Positions 25,757-32,986 of a DNA stretch of 64,000 nucleotides are shown one piece after another (the first letter of the stretch is position 1; each line of letters opens with the position of its first letter). The position numbers were made by a program, and so were the translations under genes. Under the pieces are notes generated by a model. That model saw only the letters and a list, made by a program, of their open reading frames with translations, was not told the origin of the DNA and ran no database searches. The stretch comes from Fuscovulum sp. (lineage in GTDB: Bacteria > Pseudomonadota > Alphaproteobacteria > Rhodobacterales > Rhodobacteraceae): NCBI GenBank assembly GCA_035192965.1, contig CP136571.1, positions 4,025,666 to 4,089,665 on the forward strand. The letters are read 5' to 3'.

Positions 25757-27010
25757 ATGCCCCACGAAACGCCCCTGATCGCCACCATCGTGATCGGCCT
25801 GTCCCTTGCCTTCCTGCTGGGCCTGATCGCCCAGCGCCTGCGCCTGCCGATGCTGGCGGGCTATCTGCTGGCAGGCATCATCATCGGCCCCTTCACACCG
25901 GGCTATGTGGCCGATCAGGAACTGGCAACGGAACTGGCCGAACTGGGGGTAATCCTGCTGATGTTCGGGGTGGGGCTGCACTTTTCGCTCAAGGATCTGC
26001 TGGCGGTCAAGACCATCGCCATCCCGGGCGCCCTCGGCCAGATCACTGTGGCCACCGGCGCGGGCCTCGGCCTTGCGCTGCTCATGGGCTGGGGCGTCGG
26101 TGCGGGGCTGATCTTTGGGCTTTCTCTTTCGGTCGCCTCGACCGTCGTCCTTCTGCGCGCATTGCAGGACCGTGATCTTGTCGCCTCCGACCGGGGGCGC
26201 ATCGCCGTGGGCTGGCTCATCGTCGAAGATGTGGCCATGGTTCTTGCCCTTGTGCTGATCCCGCCGCTCGCGGGGCTCTTGGGTGGCATCGCCCAACCGG
26301 TGGAGGGTGAGGCCGCGCAAGAGGTGATCCGTCTGGGCTTTGGCCCCATCACCGCCACCCTCGCCGTCACGCTCGCCAAATTCGCGGCCTTCGTCGCGCT
26401 GATGCTGCTTGTCGGGCGCAAGGTGATCCCGTGGATCCTGCACTACGTCGCCCATACCGGCAGCCGCGAACTGTTCCGCCTCGGCGTGCTGTCCATCGCC
26501 CTTGGCGTGGCCTTCGGCTCGTCGCAGATCTTCGGCGTCTCTTTCGCGTTGGGGGCCTTCTTCGCGGGCATGGTCATGGCCACGTCCACGCTCAGCCAAC
26601 AGGCCATGCGCGAAACCCTGCCCCTGCGCGATGCCTTTGCCGTGCTGTTTTTCGTATCCGTGGGGATGCTGTTCAACCCGGCGGTGGTCGTTCAGGCCCC
26701 ACTGGCCCTGCTCGCCACGGTGCTGATCATCCTCGTGGTCAAGTCGCTGGCCGCCTATGCCATCGTCCGCGCCTTTGGCCACGAAAAGGGCACCGCGCTG
26801 ACCATCGCCACCAGCCTCGCCCAGATCGGCGAGTTTTCCTTCATCCTCATCGTGATGGGCGTCAAACTCGCCATCGTCCCGTCCGAGGCCAAGGATCTTG
26901 TCGTCGCAGGCGCGCTGATCTCGATCCTCGCCAACCCGCTCCTGTTCTCATGGCTGGATCGCTGGACCGTGCGCCACGCCCCGCCCGAAACCCCGCAGCC
27001 CGCCAGTTGA
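25757..27010 (+). CDS. CPA2-family cation:proton antiporter without RCK domain
   Basis: A 417-residue membrane antiporter of the KefB/YbaL type, predicted to exchange Na+ or K+ for H+. About twelve hydrophobic segments are visible, with family motifs AGYLLAGIIIGPFTPG, LGVILLMFGVGLHFSLKDL, VASTVVLLRALQDRDL and GWLIVEDVAMVLAL. It ends shortly after the last helix (HAPPETPQPAS), so the cytoplasmic TrkA-N/RCK regulatory domain of YbaL and KefB is absent. A GAAGGAGG ribosome-binding site precedes the ATG. The specific ion is not predictable. Confidence 0.9.
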   Translation: MPHETPLIATIVIGLSLAFLLGLIAQRLRLPMLAGYLLAGIIIGPFTPGYVADQELATELAELGVILLMFGVGLHFSLKDLLAVKTIAIPGALGQITVATGAGLGLALLMGWGVGAGLIFGLSLSVASTVVLLRALQDRDLVASDRGRIAVGWLIVEDVAMVLALVLIPPLAGLLGGIAQPVEGEAAQEVIRLGFGPITATLAVTLAKFAAFVALMLLVGRKVIPWILHYVAHTGSRELFRLGVLSIALGVAFGSSQIFGVSFALGAFFAGMVMATSTLSQQAMRETLPLRDAFAVLFFVSVGMLFNPAVVVQAPLALLATVLIILVVKSLAAYAIVRAFGHEKGTALTIATSLAQIGEFSFILIVMGVKLAIVPSEAKDLVVAGALISILANPLLFSWLDRWTVRHAPPETPQPAS

Positions 27011-27043
27011 CACCGGAAGGGCGGCCGCTGCTGCACAATCGCC

Positions 27044-27100
27044 CTTCATCTTGGCCCAAATACCCCGGGGTCCGGGGCAGAGCCCCGGGGGCGCCCCCGG
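27044..27100 (+). repeat. Dispersed terminator repeat, copy D
   Basis: CTTCATCTTGGCCCAAATACC is followed by two nested GC hairpins (CCGGGG...CCCCGG and GGGGGC-GCCCCC). It lies between the convergent antiporter and rlmN genes and probably terminates both. Confidence 0.7.
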
Positions 27101-27111
27101 TACAACAACCC

Positions 27112-28320
27112 TCAGCCGCCGATCCCGGCCTCTGCCGCGATCTCGCGCGATGATTTCCGCGCCCGCTCCGTGGCTGATTTCAACTGCCCGCAAGCCGCCA
27201 TGATATCTTCGCCCCGCGGGGTGCGGATGGGGCTGGCATAACCCGCCTGATAGATGATGTCGGCAAAGGCATGAATCCGGTTGCCAGACGACCGCTTATA
27301 GGGCGCGCCGGGCCATTCGTTGAACGGGATCAGGTTCACCTTGGCCGGAATCCCCTCCAGAAGCTTCACCAACCGATGCGCGTCTTCCTTGCTGTCATTC
27401 ACCCCGTCCAGCATCACATATTCAAACGTGATCCGCTCGCTGTTCGACAGGCCGGGATAGTCGCGCAGCGCATCCAGCAGGGTGGCGATGTTCCACTTCT
27501 TGTTGATCGGCACCAGCACATCGCGCACCGCATCCGTCGTGGCGTGAAAGCTCACCGCCAGCAAACAGCCGATTTCCTGCGCTGTGCGCGCAATCTCGGG
27601 CACCACACCCGATGTCGACAGGGTGATCCGCCGCCGCCCCAGCGCGATGCCCTCATTGTCCATCACCACCTTCATGGCGTCCCGCACGTTGTCGAAATTG
27701 TACAGCGGCTCGCCCATGCCCATCAGCACGATATTGGACACCAGCCGCGTCTCATCCTTCGGCGCACCGGGAACCGGCCACTCGCCCAGATCGTCGCGCG
27801 CCAGCAGGACCTGGCCCACAATCTCGCCCGCCGTCAGGTTCCGCACCAGCTTTTGCGTGCCGGTATGGCAGAAGGAACAGGTCAGCGTGCAACCCACCTG
27901 GGATGAAATGCACAGCGTCCCCCGGTTTTCCTCGGGGATATAGACCGTCTCCACCTCATGCCCGCCCGCGATACGCACCAGATATTTCCGCGTCCCATCC
28001 TCGGAAATCTGGCGTGTCACCACCTCCGGCAGTTCGATCACGAAATGCTGCTCCAGAAGCGCGCGATAGTCCTTCGCCAGATTGGTCATCCCGCCAAAAT
28101 CGCGCACGCCCCAGTGATAGACCCATTGCCAGATCTGCCCCAGCCGCATCTTGGCCTGCTTTTCCGGCGTCCCCGCCGCGATCAGCGCCTCGCGCAGCTG
28201 ATCCCGCGTCAGCCCGACGATATTGGTCTTCCCCCCCTCAACCAGCTTGCGCGGGATGGTCAGCACATCTTGCGTGATGGGTGCCGGAATGGGCGCGGAA
28301 GTCGGCGCAGGGACGGTCAT
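27112..28320 (-). CDS. rlmN: 23S rRNA (adenine(2503)-C(2))-methyltransferase RlmN
   Basis: Radical-SAM enzyme that methylates A2503 of 23S rRNA and A37 of some tRNAs. The 402-residue product carries the SAM cluster motif CTLTCSFCHTG, the preceding CISSQVG, GMGEPLYNFDNV and the C-terminal catalytic Cys in GEDIMAACGQLKS. The ATG at 28320 has a weak AGGA upstream; the longer open frame adds unlikely sequence. It is divergent from the toxin-antitoxin pair. Confidence 0.95.
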   Translation of the reverse strand: MTVPAPTSAPIPAPITQDVLTIPRKLVEGGKTNIVGLTRDQLREALIAAGTPEKQAKMRLGQIWQWVYHWGVRDFGGMTNLAKDYRALLEQHFVIELPEVVTRQISEDGTRKYLVRIAGGHEVETVYIPEENRGTLCISSQVGCTLTCSFCHTGTQKLVRNLTAGEIVGQVLLARDDLGEWPVPGAPKDETRLVSNIVLMGMGEPLYNFDNVRDAMKVVMDNEGIALGRRRITLSTSGVVPEIARTAQEIGCLLAVSFHATTDAVRDVLVPINKKWNIATLLDALRDYPGLSNSERITFEYVMLDGVNDSKEDAHRLVKLLEGIPAKVNLIPFNEWPGAPYKRSSGNRIHAFADIIYQAGYASPIRTPRGEDIMAACGQLKSATERARKSSREIAAEAGIGG

Positions 28321-28425
28321 GGTCGGTGATCCTGACAGGCTGGGAAGGCGTTCATATAGGGGATTCGCCCCAAAAACAAAAGGCTCTGCAAAGCACAGCC
28401 TTGATCCGCCCCACGCACCGCCCCA

Positions 28426-28437
28426 TACTACCCAGTA
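28426..28437. promoter_or_regulatory. Palindrome upstream of parD
   Basis: TACTACCCAGTA is an imperfect 12-base palindrome (TACT...AGTA), 21 bases before the antitoxin start. ParD-type ribbon-helix-helix antitoxins commonly bind palindromes here to autoregulate; the assignment is inference. Confidence 0.4.
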
Positions 28438-28458
28438 GCACCACAAGGGGCCAAGAAG

Positions 28459-28722
28459 ATGACCGTCAAATCCTCCATCTCCCTGACCGACGCCCAAGAT
28501 GCCTTCGTCCGCCGCCTCGTGGCCGAAGGCCGCTACAGCAGCGTCAGCGCCGTCCTACAGCAGGGCCTGGAACTCCTGCGGCGCGACTCCGAGGCAACCG
28601 ATGCCCTTCGTACCCTGCTCCAGCAGCGGCAGTCGGAACCGTCGATTTCTGCCGAAGAGATGAAACGCTATGTCGACGCGATGTTTGAAGAAGAGTTGAC
28701 CGATCTTGAGATGGACACATGA
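28459..28722 (+). CDS. parD: ParD-family antitoxin
   Basis: An 87-residue antitoxin with an N-terminal ribbon-helix-helix DNA-binding fold (VKSSISLTDAQDAFVRRLVAEGRYSSVSAVLQQGLELLRR). The acidic C-terminal tail (EEMKRYVDAMFEEELTDLEMDT) would wrap the toxin. It overlaps the following toxin gene by 17 bases, the usual antitoxin-first order. A palindrome just upstream is a likely autoregulatory operator. Confidence 0.9.
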   Translation: MTVKSSISLTDAQDAFVRRLVAEGRYSSVSAVLQQGLELLRRDSEATDALRTLLQQRQSEPSISAEEMKRYVDAMFEEELTDLEMDT

Positions 28723-29062
28723 ATTCGTCGGTGGCGCTCGAAAGGATCTCAGGACGATCCGGAATTTCATTGAATCCAGCGCCTTGTCTTTTGGCGATGC
28801 TCCCGACCATGCCCGCGCCATCGCCAAGGCGCGGCTCACTGCCATCCTGTACTTGGCAGAGGCGCTGACCCTCGCCCCCTACCAAGGCACCCGCTGCCCC
28901 GAACTTGGCGCCAGCATCCGCCGCGTCACCAAAGACAAAGCGATCTTCTACTTCGACTTGATCGAAGACAGGCAGATCATCCGCATCCTCGCCATCTTCT
29001 ACGGCGGGCAAGACCATGACAGCCGCATCTTGGCGCGTCTTCTGAAACCTGATCAAGAATGA
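28706..29062 (+). CDS. parE: ParE/RelE-superfamily toxin
   Basis: A 118-residue toxin of the ParE/RelE fold: MRWTHEFVGGARKDLRTIRNFIES at the N-terminus, CPELGASIRRVTKDKAIFYFDLIED and QIIRILAIFYGGQDHD in the core. ParE toxins inhibit DNA gyrase and RelE toxins cut mRNA at the ribosome; the ParD partner favours ParE. The start is a TTG at 28706 inside the antitoxin gene, and no upstream ATG is available in frame. A rare start would keep toxin output low. Confidence 0.87.
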   Translation: MRWTHEFVGGARKDLRTIRNFIESSALSFGDAPDHARAIAKARLTAILYLAEALTLAPYQGTRCPELGASIRRVTKDKAIFYFDLIEDRQIIRILAIFYGGQDHDSRILARLLKPDQE

Positions 29063-29066
29063 AAAA

Positions 29067-29084
29067 GGCCCCCAAACGGGGGCC
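29067..29084 (-). terminator. Bidirectional terminator between parE and ialB
   Basis: Seven-base arms GGCCCCC and GGGGGCC enclose a four-base loop. On the minus strand the hairpin is followed by TTTTTC, so it fits best as the terminator of the IalB gene. Confidence 0.75.
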
Positions 29085-29111
29085 AAATTCGGTCAGGCAA
29101 AGCCACCGCTC

Positions 29112-29636
29112 TTACTTGCAGCGCGTCTCGGCTTCCGTCATCGCGGCGGTAAAGCCGCGCAGGCTGAACGTGTCCTGCGTCTGCGTGCCGCGCTCTGACC
29201 GGGCGGTCAGCGTGGCCGTGGTCCCCGCCTTCATTGCCGCCAGCAGTGTTGCATCCGCCTCGGGCGTTGCGGGCCAGGCCCATTCGCCATCGGTGAACAG
29301 GTCATAGCTGTTGCCATCCACATTCATCGTCACCGTGGACCCGTTGGCAAAGGGATAGCCGCCCGTGAACGACACCTCACCCGGCTTGCCGGGCCGATAG
29401 GTCACGAACAGCAGGATATCGCCCCGCCGCGCCTGAACCGGCTGGCCATCGCGGGTGTTCACCGTTTCTTTCGGAACGGTCACCCCCCAGCATTCCTTCG
29501 GCTCTTCCTCGGTGAACACGTTCCAATCCGACGTCACCGCCACGCGGTTATCGGATTCCTGCGCAAACACCGCGCCGCCAGTCAGGGTTGCCGCAAACAA
29601 AGCAGCGCCAAGGACGCGGCCGAACAGGGTGGTCAT
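29112..29636 (-). CDS. IalB-family (invasion-associated locus B) periplasmic protein
   Basis: A 174-residue exported protein with a clear signal peptide (LFGRVLGAALFAATLTGGAVFAQES, cleavage near residue 24). The IalB-type domain follows: DWNVFTEEEPKECWGVTVPKET, LLFVTYRPGKPGEVSFTGGYPF, and a C-terminal Cys (ETRCK) that could pair with the Cys of KECW. The family is named from Bartonella invasion but is widespread in free-living alphaproteobacteria, so no virulence role is implied. The ATG at 29636 was chosen because it begins the signal peptide. Confidence 0.88.
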   Translation of the reverse strand: MTTLFGRVLGAALFAATLTGGAVFAQESDNRVAVTSDWNVFTEEEPKECWGVTVPKETVNTRDGQPVQARRGDILLFVTYRPGKPGEVSFTGGYPFANGSTVTMNVDGNSYDLFTDGEWAWPATPEADATLLAAMKAGTTATLTARSERGTQTQDTFSLRGFTAAMTEAETRCK

Positions 29637-29821
29637 GGGGTTAGGCCTCCGCACTTTGCCTCTTGTCCGCCCACCGCCCTGTCGTTCCCATCGGGAACGC
29701 GGACCTTTTGCTGTGGCGCGGAACGTCTCAACTCGATATCCCCTTTTAACTTGGAAAGACCAATCCGCGAAAGCCCCTTGGGCAGAAAATCGCGCATCTG
29801 TGACGCTGATGGAGGAACCCG

Positions 29822-30817
29822 ATGACCGCGCCCGTCCCCATGATCCAACTTTGGCGGGGGGGAATGCTGGAAAGCACCCATCTCGGCCATGCCGTCATCT
29901 GCGATGAGACGGGCCAGATCGTCGAAAGCTGGGGCGACCCGACCGCCACCATCTTCCCGCGCTCCTCCTGCAAGATGCTGCAAGCCCTGCCGCTCCTCGA
30001 ATCCGGCGCCGCCGATGCCCATGGCCTGACCGACCGCCAGATCGCGCTGTCCTGCGCCAGCCATCAGGGCGCGGCGATCCACACCGAGGCCGTTACCCGC
30101 TGGCTTGCCGATCTTGGCCTGTCCGATGCCGATCTGCGCTGCGGCGCACATGAACCCTATGACATTGCCGAGCGGAACCGCCTCATCAAGGCGGATGAAA
30201 AACCCTGCCAGTGCCACAACAACTGCTCGGGCAAACATTCGGGCTTCCTCACCCTCAACCGCCACCTCAAGGGCGGGTCCGAATACATCGACCTCGACCA
30301 CCCCGTTCAGATTGCCGTCAAACAGGCGCATGAGGAAACCACGGGCGAAACCTCGCCCGGCTACGGCATCGACGGCTGCTCTGCCCCAAACTTCGCCACC
30401 TCCGTCCACGGCCTCGCCCGCGCCATGGCCCGCTTCGCCGCCGCCACCGGCACACGCGATGCGCGCGACCGCGCCATGCACCGCCTGACCCATTCCATGG
30501 CCACCCATCCCGAAATGGTCGCCGGCGAATCCCGCTCCTGCACCGAACTGATGCGCGCAATGGACGGCCGCGTCGCCATCAAGACCGGGGCCGAGGCGGT
30601 GTTCATCGCCATCATCCCCGAACGCAAGATGGGCATCGCGCTGAAAGTCACCGATGGCGGCACCCGCGGCGCCGAAGGCGCAATCACCGCGCTGCTTGTC
30701 AAACTCGGCGTCCTCGACGCCAACCATCCGGCCGCGAAAAAGCGCCTCGATGCAGTGCAAAAGAACTGGCGCGGCATGGAAACGGGCATCATCCAAAGCG
30801 CCCCCGGCTTTCCGTGA
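29822..30817 (+). CDS. Asparaginase II family protein (Rhizobium ReAV-like)
   Basis: A 331-residue L-asparaginase of the PF06089 family, structurally unrelated to E. coli AnsA/AnsB. The conserved Ser-x-x-Lys appears in TIFPRSSCKMLQALPLLESGAAD. The Cys/Lys zinc-site region reads CQCHNNCSGKHSGFL, and GIDGCSAPNFATSVHGLARAMA and AVFIAIIPERKMGIALKVTDGG follow. It is likely cytoplasmic and converts asparagine to aspartate and ammonia. A GGAGGAAC site precedes the ATG. Confidence 0.92.
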   Translation: MTAPVPMIQLWRGGMLESTHLGHAVICDETGQIVESWGDPTATIFPRSSCKMLQALPLLESGAADAHGLTDRQIALSCASHQGAAIHTEAVTRWLADLGLSDADLRCGAHEPYDIAERNRLIKADEKPCQCHNNCSGKHSGFLTLNRHLKGGSEYIDLDHPVQIAVKQAHEETTGETSPGYGIDGCSAPNFATSVHGLARAMARFAAATGTRDARDRAMHRLTHSMATHPEMVAGESRSCTELMRAMDGRVAIKTGAEAVFIAIIPERKMGIALKVTDGGTRGAEGAITALLVKLGVLDANHPAAKKRLDAVQKNWRGMETGIIQSAPGFP

Positions 30818-30848
30818 TCGCCACCTTTGAAAGACCCAGGAATCGAAA

Positions 30849-30873
30849 GGCCCCCGTCGCTCTGACGGGGGCC
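30849..30873 (-). terminator. Strong hairpin terminator (minus-strand orientation)
   Basis: Ten-base perfect arms GGCCCCCGTC and GACGGGGGCC with a five-base loop. On the minus strand the hairpin is followed by TTTCGATT, so it ends a minus-strand transcript better than the asparaginase gene. No minus-strand gene is annotated just upstream; see the small-RNA candidate. Confidence 0.65.
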
Positions 30874-31050
30874 TCCGATTACGACAGACCGGCCGAGGCC
30901 GACGCTTGGTGGGGGCTGTGATACCGACCCCGGCCTGTCGTCTGAAAGGATGTATGACGTCCGATAAGGGCGGAAATCAGATCAGATCGGGGTATTCCTG
31001 CGGACTCTTCACGGCATCCCCAAGGCTTGATTTGCCCGCCCAAGCGCGTA
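30849..31050 (-). ncRNA. Possible small RNA ending at the 30849 terminator
   Basis: The minus strand from about 31050 to the terminator has no convincing gene. It contains a second long hairpin (outer arms GACAGGCCGG and CCGGTCTGTC, positions ~30883-30938), directly before the terminator. A structured region plus an orphan intrinsic terminator suggests a small RNA or an mRNA leader. Transcription has not been shown and no known RNA family was recognised. Confidence 0.25.
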
Positions 31051-31060
31051 AGATCGGGAA

Positions 31061-31408
31061 ATGACGGTCCAACCACCGACCCCTTTCCCCCAATCCACCC
31101 GCATGACCGATCAGGTCAGCTTTGATCGGCACGAACTGTCGCTGATCCTTACGCTTTACGGGCGCATGGTGGCCTTGGGCGAATGGCGCGATTACGGCAT
31201 CTCCACGCTGCGGGAATATGCCGTCTTCGCCATCTTCCGCCGCACGGCGGAAAACCCGCTCTACCGGATCGAGAAACACCCGAAACTCCGCTCCCGCCAA
31301 GGCATCTACGCCGTCGTCGGCATGGATGGCCAGGTGCTGCGCCGCGGGCACGACCTTGCGGCCGTGCTGCGCGTGCTGGAACGCAAGCTCATCCGTTCCG
31401 TGGACTGA
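31061..31408 (+). CDS. DUF2794 family protein
   Basis: A 115-residue protein of the alphaproteobacterial DUF2794 family, of unknown function. Recognisable core: VSFDRHELSLILTLYGRMVALGEWRDYGI, REYAVFAIFRRTAENPLYRIEKHPKLRSRQGIYAVVG and the C-terminal HDLAAVLRVLERKLI. No signal peptide or membrane segment. An ATG at 31103 is an alternative start that would remove 14 variable residues. Confidence 0.88.
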   Translation: MTVQPPTPFPQSTRMTDQVSFDRHELSLILTLYGRMVALGEWRDYGISTLREYAVFAIFRRTAENPLYRIEKHPKLRSRQGIYAVVGMDGQVLRRGHDLAAVLRVLERKLIRSVD

Positions 31409-31440
31409 CGCACCCGCTTTGGGGCCGCGACAGTGCCGCC

Positions 31441-31587
31441 TCAGGGCTTCGTCGCTGATTTTGTTCCCAGAATCGTCGCGCCATCGCTGGGCCAGGTCAG
31501 CACGGGCAGGTCAAAGCTGAACCCACCGGCAACGCTCGGGCCGGCAAGGATCGACAGGATCACGGCAAGGGGGGCAAGGCGCTTCAT
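31441..31587 (-). CDS. Tiny exported peptide (48 residues), unknown
   Basis: A short minus-strand frame starting MKRLAPLAVILSILAGPSVAGG, a textbook Sec signal peptide with a cleavage site near residue 20. About 28 mature residues follow (FSFDLPVLTWPSD then GATILGTKSATKP). A CTGGAG ribosome-binding site lies eight bases before the ATG. The upstream region carries three operator-like palindromes shared with the divergent mbfA gene. No family was recognised. Homologs in related genomes would confirm it. Confidence 0.65.
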   Translation of the reverse strand: MKRLAPLAVILSILAGPSVAGGFSFDLPVLTWPSDGATILGTKSATKP

Positions 31588-31604
31588 TGTTTCCACTCCA
31601 GAAA

Positions 31605-31680
31605 TGAACCGTTTCGTTCATTTTCCAGATATGAACCCATCGGTTCACTTTTTCAAGATGGATATGAACCGTTCGGTTCA
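31605..31680. promoter_or_regulatory. Three tandem 16-bp operator palindromes (TGAACC...GGTTCA)
   Basis: TGAACCGTTTCGTTCA (31605-31620), TGAACCCATCGGTTCA (31632-31647) and TGAACCGTTCGGTTCA (31665-31680) are versions of one inverted repeat, centred 27 and 33 bases apart. The third is perfect except for its two central bases. Such clusters are typical of TetR-family operators; no TetR gene is in the window. They lie 18-93 bases upstream of the tiny peptide gene and 70-145 bases upstream of mbfA. Confidence 0.7.
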
Positions 31681-31717
31681 CTTTTTTCACCTTGCCCCAG
31701 CATCGCTTTCGACTAAC

Positions 31718-31732
31718 TTAGAATCATTCCAA
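31718..31732. promoter_or_regulatory. Possible Irr/iron control element upstream of mbfA
   Basis: TTAGAATCATTCCAA is an imperfect inverted repeat (TTAGAA-N3-TTCCAA), 17 bases before the mbfA start codon. It resembles the Irr-binding iron control element, and mbfA is a known Irr target in other alphaproteobacteria. The match is imperfect and the assignment is inference. Confidence 0.4.
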
Positions 31733-31749
31733 ACTGATCGAGCAGCCCC

Positions 31750-32727
31750 ATGATCCCCGGCCTCTCCACCCGCCGCCGCTTTTCCGACCTGACCGAACAG
31801 GAAATCCTCGCCCTCGCCATTTCGTCCGAGGAAGACGACGCCCGCATCTACCGCAGCTATGGCGAACGCCTGCGCGGCGAATACCCCGCCACCGCCGCCA
31901 TCTTCGACGGCATGGCGGGCGAAGAGGATCAGCACCGCCAGCGCCTGATCGACCTGCACCGCACGCGATTCGGCGATGTCATCCCCCTCATCCGCCGCGA
32001 ACATGTGGCAGGCCATTACGCGCGCAAACCGGTCTGGCTTGCCAAGAACCTCTCGCTCGATGCGATCCGGGGCGAGGCAACGGCGATGGAACAAGAAGCC
32101 AACCGCTTCTACAGCCGCGCCGCGCAGTCCACGACCGATGCCGCCACCCGCAAACTGCTGGGCGACCTTGCCGCCGCCGAGGCCGGGCATGAACGCAAGG
32201 CCGTCGAACTGGCCGACAAACACCTCACCGAAGGGGCGCGCAGCGACGAAGACGCCACCGCCCGCCGCCAATTCATCCTCACATGGGTGCAACCGGGCCT
32301 TGCCGGGCTGATGGATGGCTCTGTCTCCACCCTCGCCCCCATCTTCGCCACCGCCTTCGCCACGCAGGACACCTGGACCACCTTCCTCGTCGGCACTGCG
32401 GCCTCGGTCGGCGCAGGCATCAGCATGGGCTTCACCGAAGCCGCGCATGATGACGGCGTGCTGTCCGGGCGCGGCAGCCCATGGAAGCGCGGCCTTGCGT
32501 CGGGCGTGATGACGACGCTTGGCGGCATGGGCCACGCGTTGCCCTACCTGATCCCCGATTTCTGGACCGCCACGATCATCGCCATGGTGGTGGTGTTTGT
32601 CGAACTTTGGGCCATCGCCTGGATCCAGAACCGCTTCATGGAAACCCCCTTCCTGCGCGCCGCCTTTCAGGTGGTCGTGGGCGGCGCTCTGGTCTTTGCC
32701 GCCGGGGCATTGATCGGGGGCGGCTGA
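31750..32727 (+). CDS. mbfA: Membrane-bound ferritin MbfA (rubrerythrin-VIT1 fusion)
   Basis: A 325-residue fusion: an N-terminal ferritin-like/rubrerythrin di-iron domain (about 1-160) with Glu/His ligands in ISSEEDDARIYRSYGERL, MAGEEDQHRQRL, EATAMEQEANRFYSRAA and AAAEAGHERKAVEL. A C-terminal VIT1/CCC1-type transporter domain follows (about 175-325; WVQPGLAGLMDGSVSTLAPIFATAFAT, then several helices). In Agrobacterium and Bradyrhizobium MbfA exports iron and is repressed by Irr under iron limitation. The upstream region has an Irr-like box and three TetR-like palindromes, so control may be by two regulators. Confidence 0.92.
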   Translation: MIPGLSTRRRFSDLTEQEILALAISSEEDDARIYRSYGERLRGEYPATAAIFDGMAGEEDQHRQRLIDLHRTRFGDVIPLIRREHVAGHYARKPVWLAKNLSLDAIRGEATAMEQEANRFYSRAAQSTTDAATRKLLGDLAAAEAGHERKAVELADKHLTEGARSDEDATARRQFILTWVQPGLAGLMDGSVSTLAPIFATAFATQDTWTTFLVGTAASVGAGISMGFTEAAHDDGVLSGRGSPWKRGLASGVMTTLGGMGHALPYLIPDFWTATIIAMVVVFVELWAIAWIQNRFMETPFLRAAFQVVVGGALVFAAGALIGGG

Positions 32728-32728
32728 C

Positions 32729-32846
32729 GCGATTTCTGACGCAGAAATCGCACCGGAATTTGGCACAAATTCCGCCGCACTGCGTGCGCCCTCCTGCCCC
32801 CGATTTTTGCGTCAAAAATCGCCGCGAAATCTGCGTCAGATTTCGC
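32729..32846. repeat. Array of four three-base-loop hairpins
   Basis: Four hairpins occur in 118 bases: 32729-32751 (arms GCGATTTCTG/CAGAAATCGC, loop ACG), 32754-32774 (CGGAATTTG/CAAATTCCG, loop GCA), 32801-32821 (CGATTTTTG/CAAAAATCG, loop CGT) and 32824-32846 (GCGAAATCTG/CAGATTTCGC, loop CGT). All have 9-10 base perfect stems and exactly three loop bases, and the arms differ yet stay paired. They follow the mbfA stop. A terminator or REP-like role is possible. Confidence 0.8.
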
Positions 32847-32986
32847 CCCTCACCGCACCCGGCCACAAGGCCCCGGATCAAATCCAGGGCGGGTGATCTT
32901 CACCCCCCCATCCGCCCCGCCTTGCAGACCGCGCCCGCCAATGCTCTCCTCTCCACTACAAGCGCAGGCATCGAAAGGGACACGAC

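Noticed and set aside
25490..26782. 430-codon minus-strand frame antisense to the antiporter gene
   Set aside because: Rich in Gly, Gln, Asp and His with no domain. It is a shadow of a membrane-protein gene with strong evidence.
30879..31076. 65-codon minus-strand frame ending before the 30849 terminator
   Set aside because: No ribosome-binding site, unusual composition, and it overlaps the start of the DUF2794 gene. A structured RNA explains the region at least as well.
31605..31680. Repeated TGAACC blocks considered as a CRISPR array
   Set aside because: Units are only 16 bases, internally palindromic, unevenly spaced and three in number, with no cas genes. Operators explain them better.
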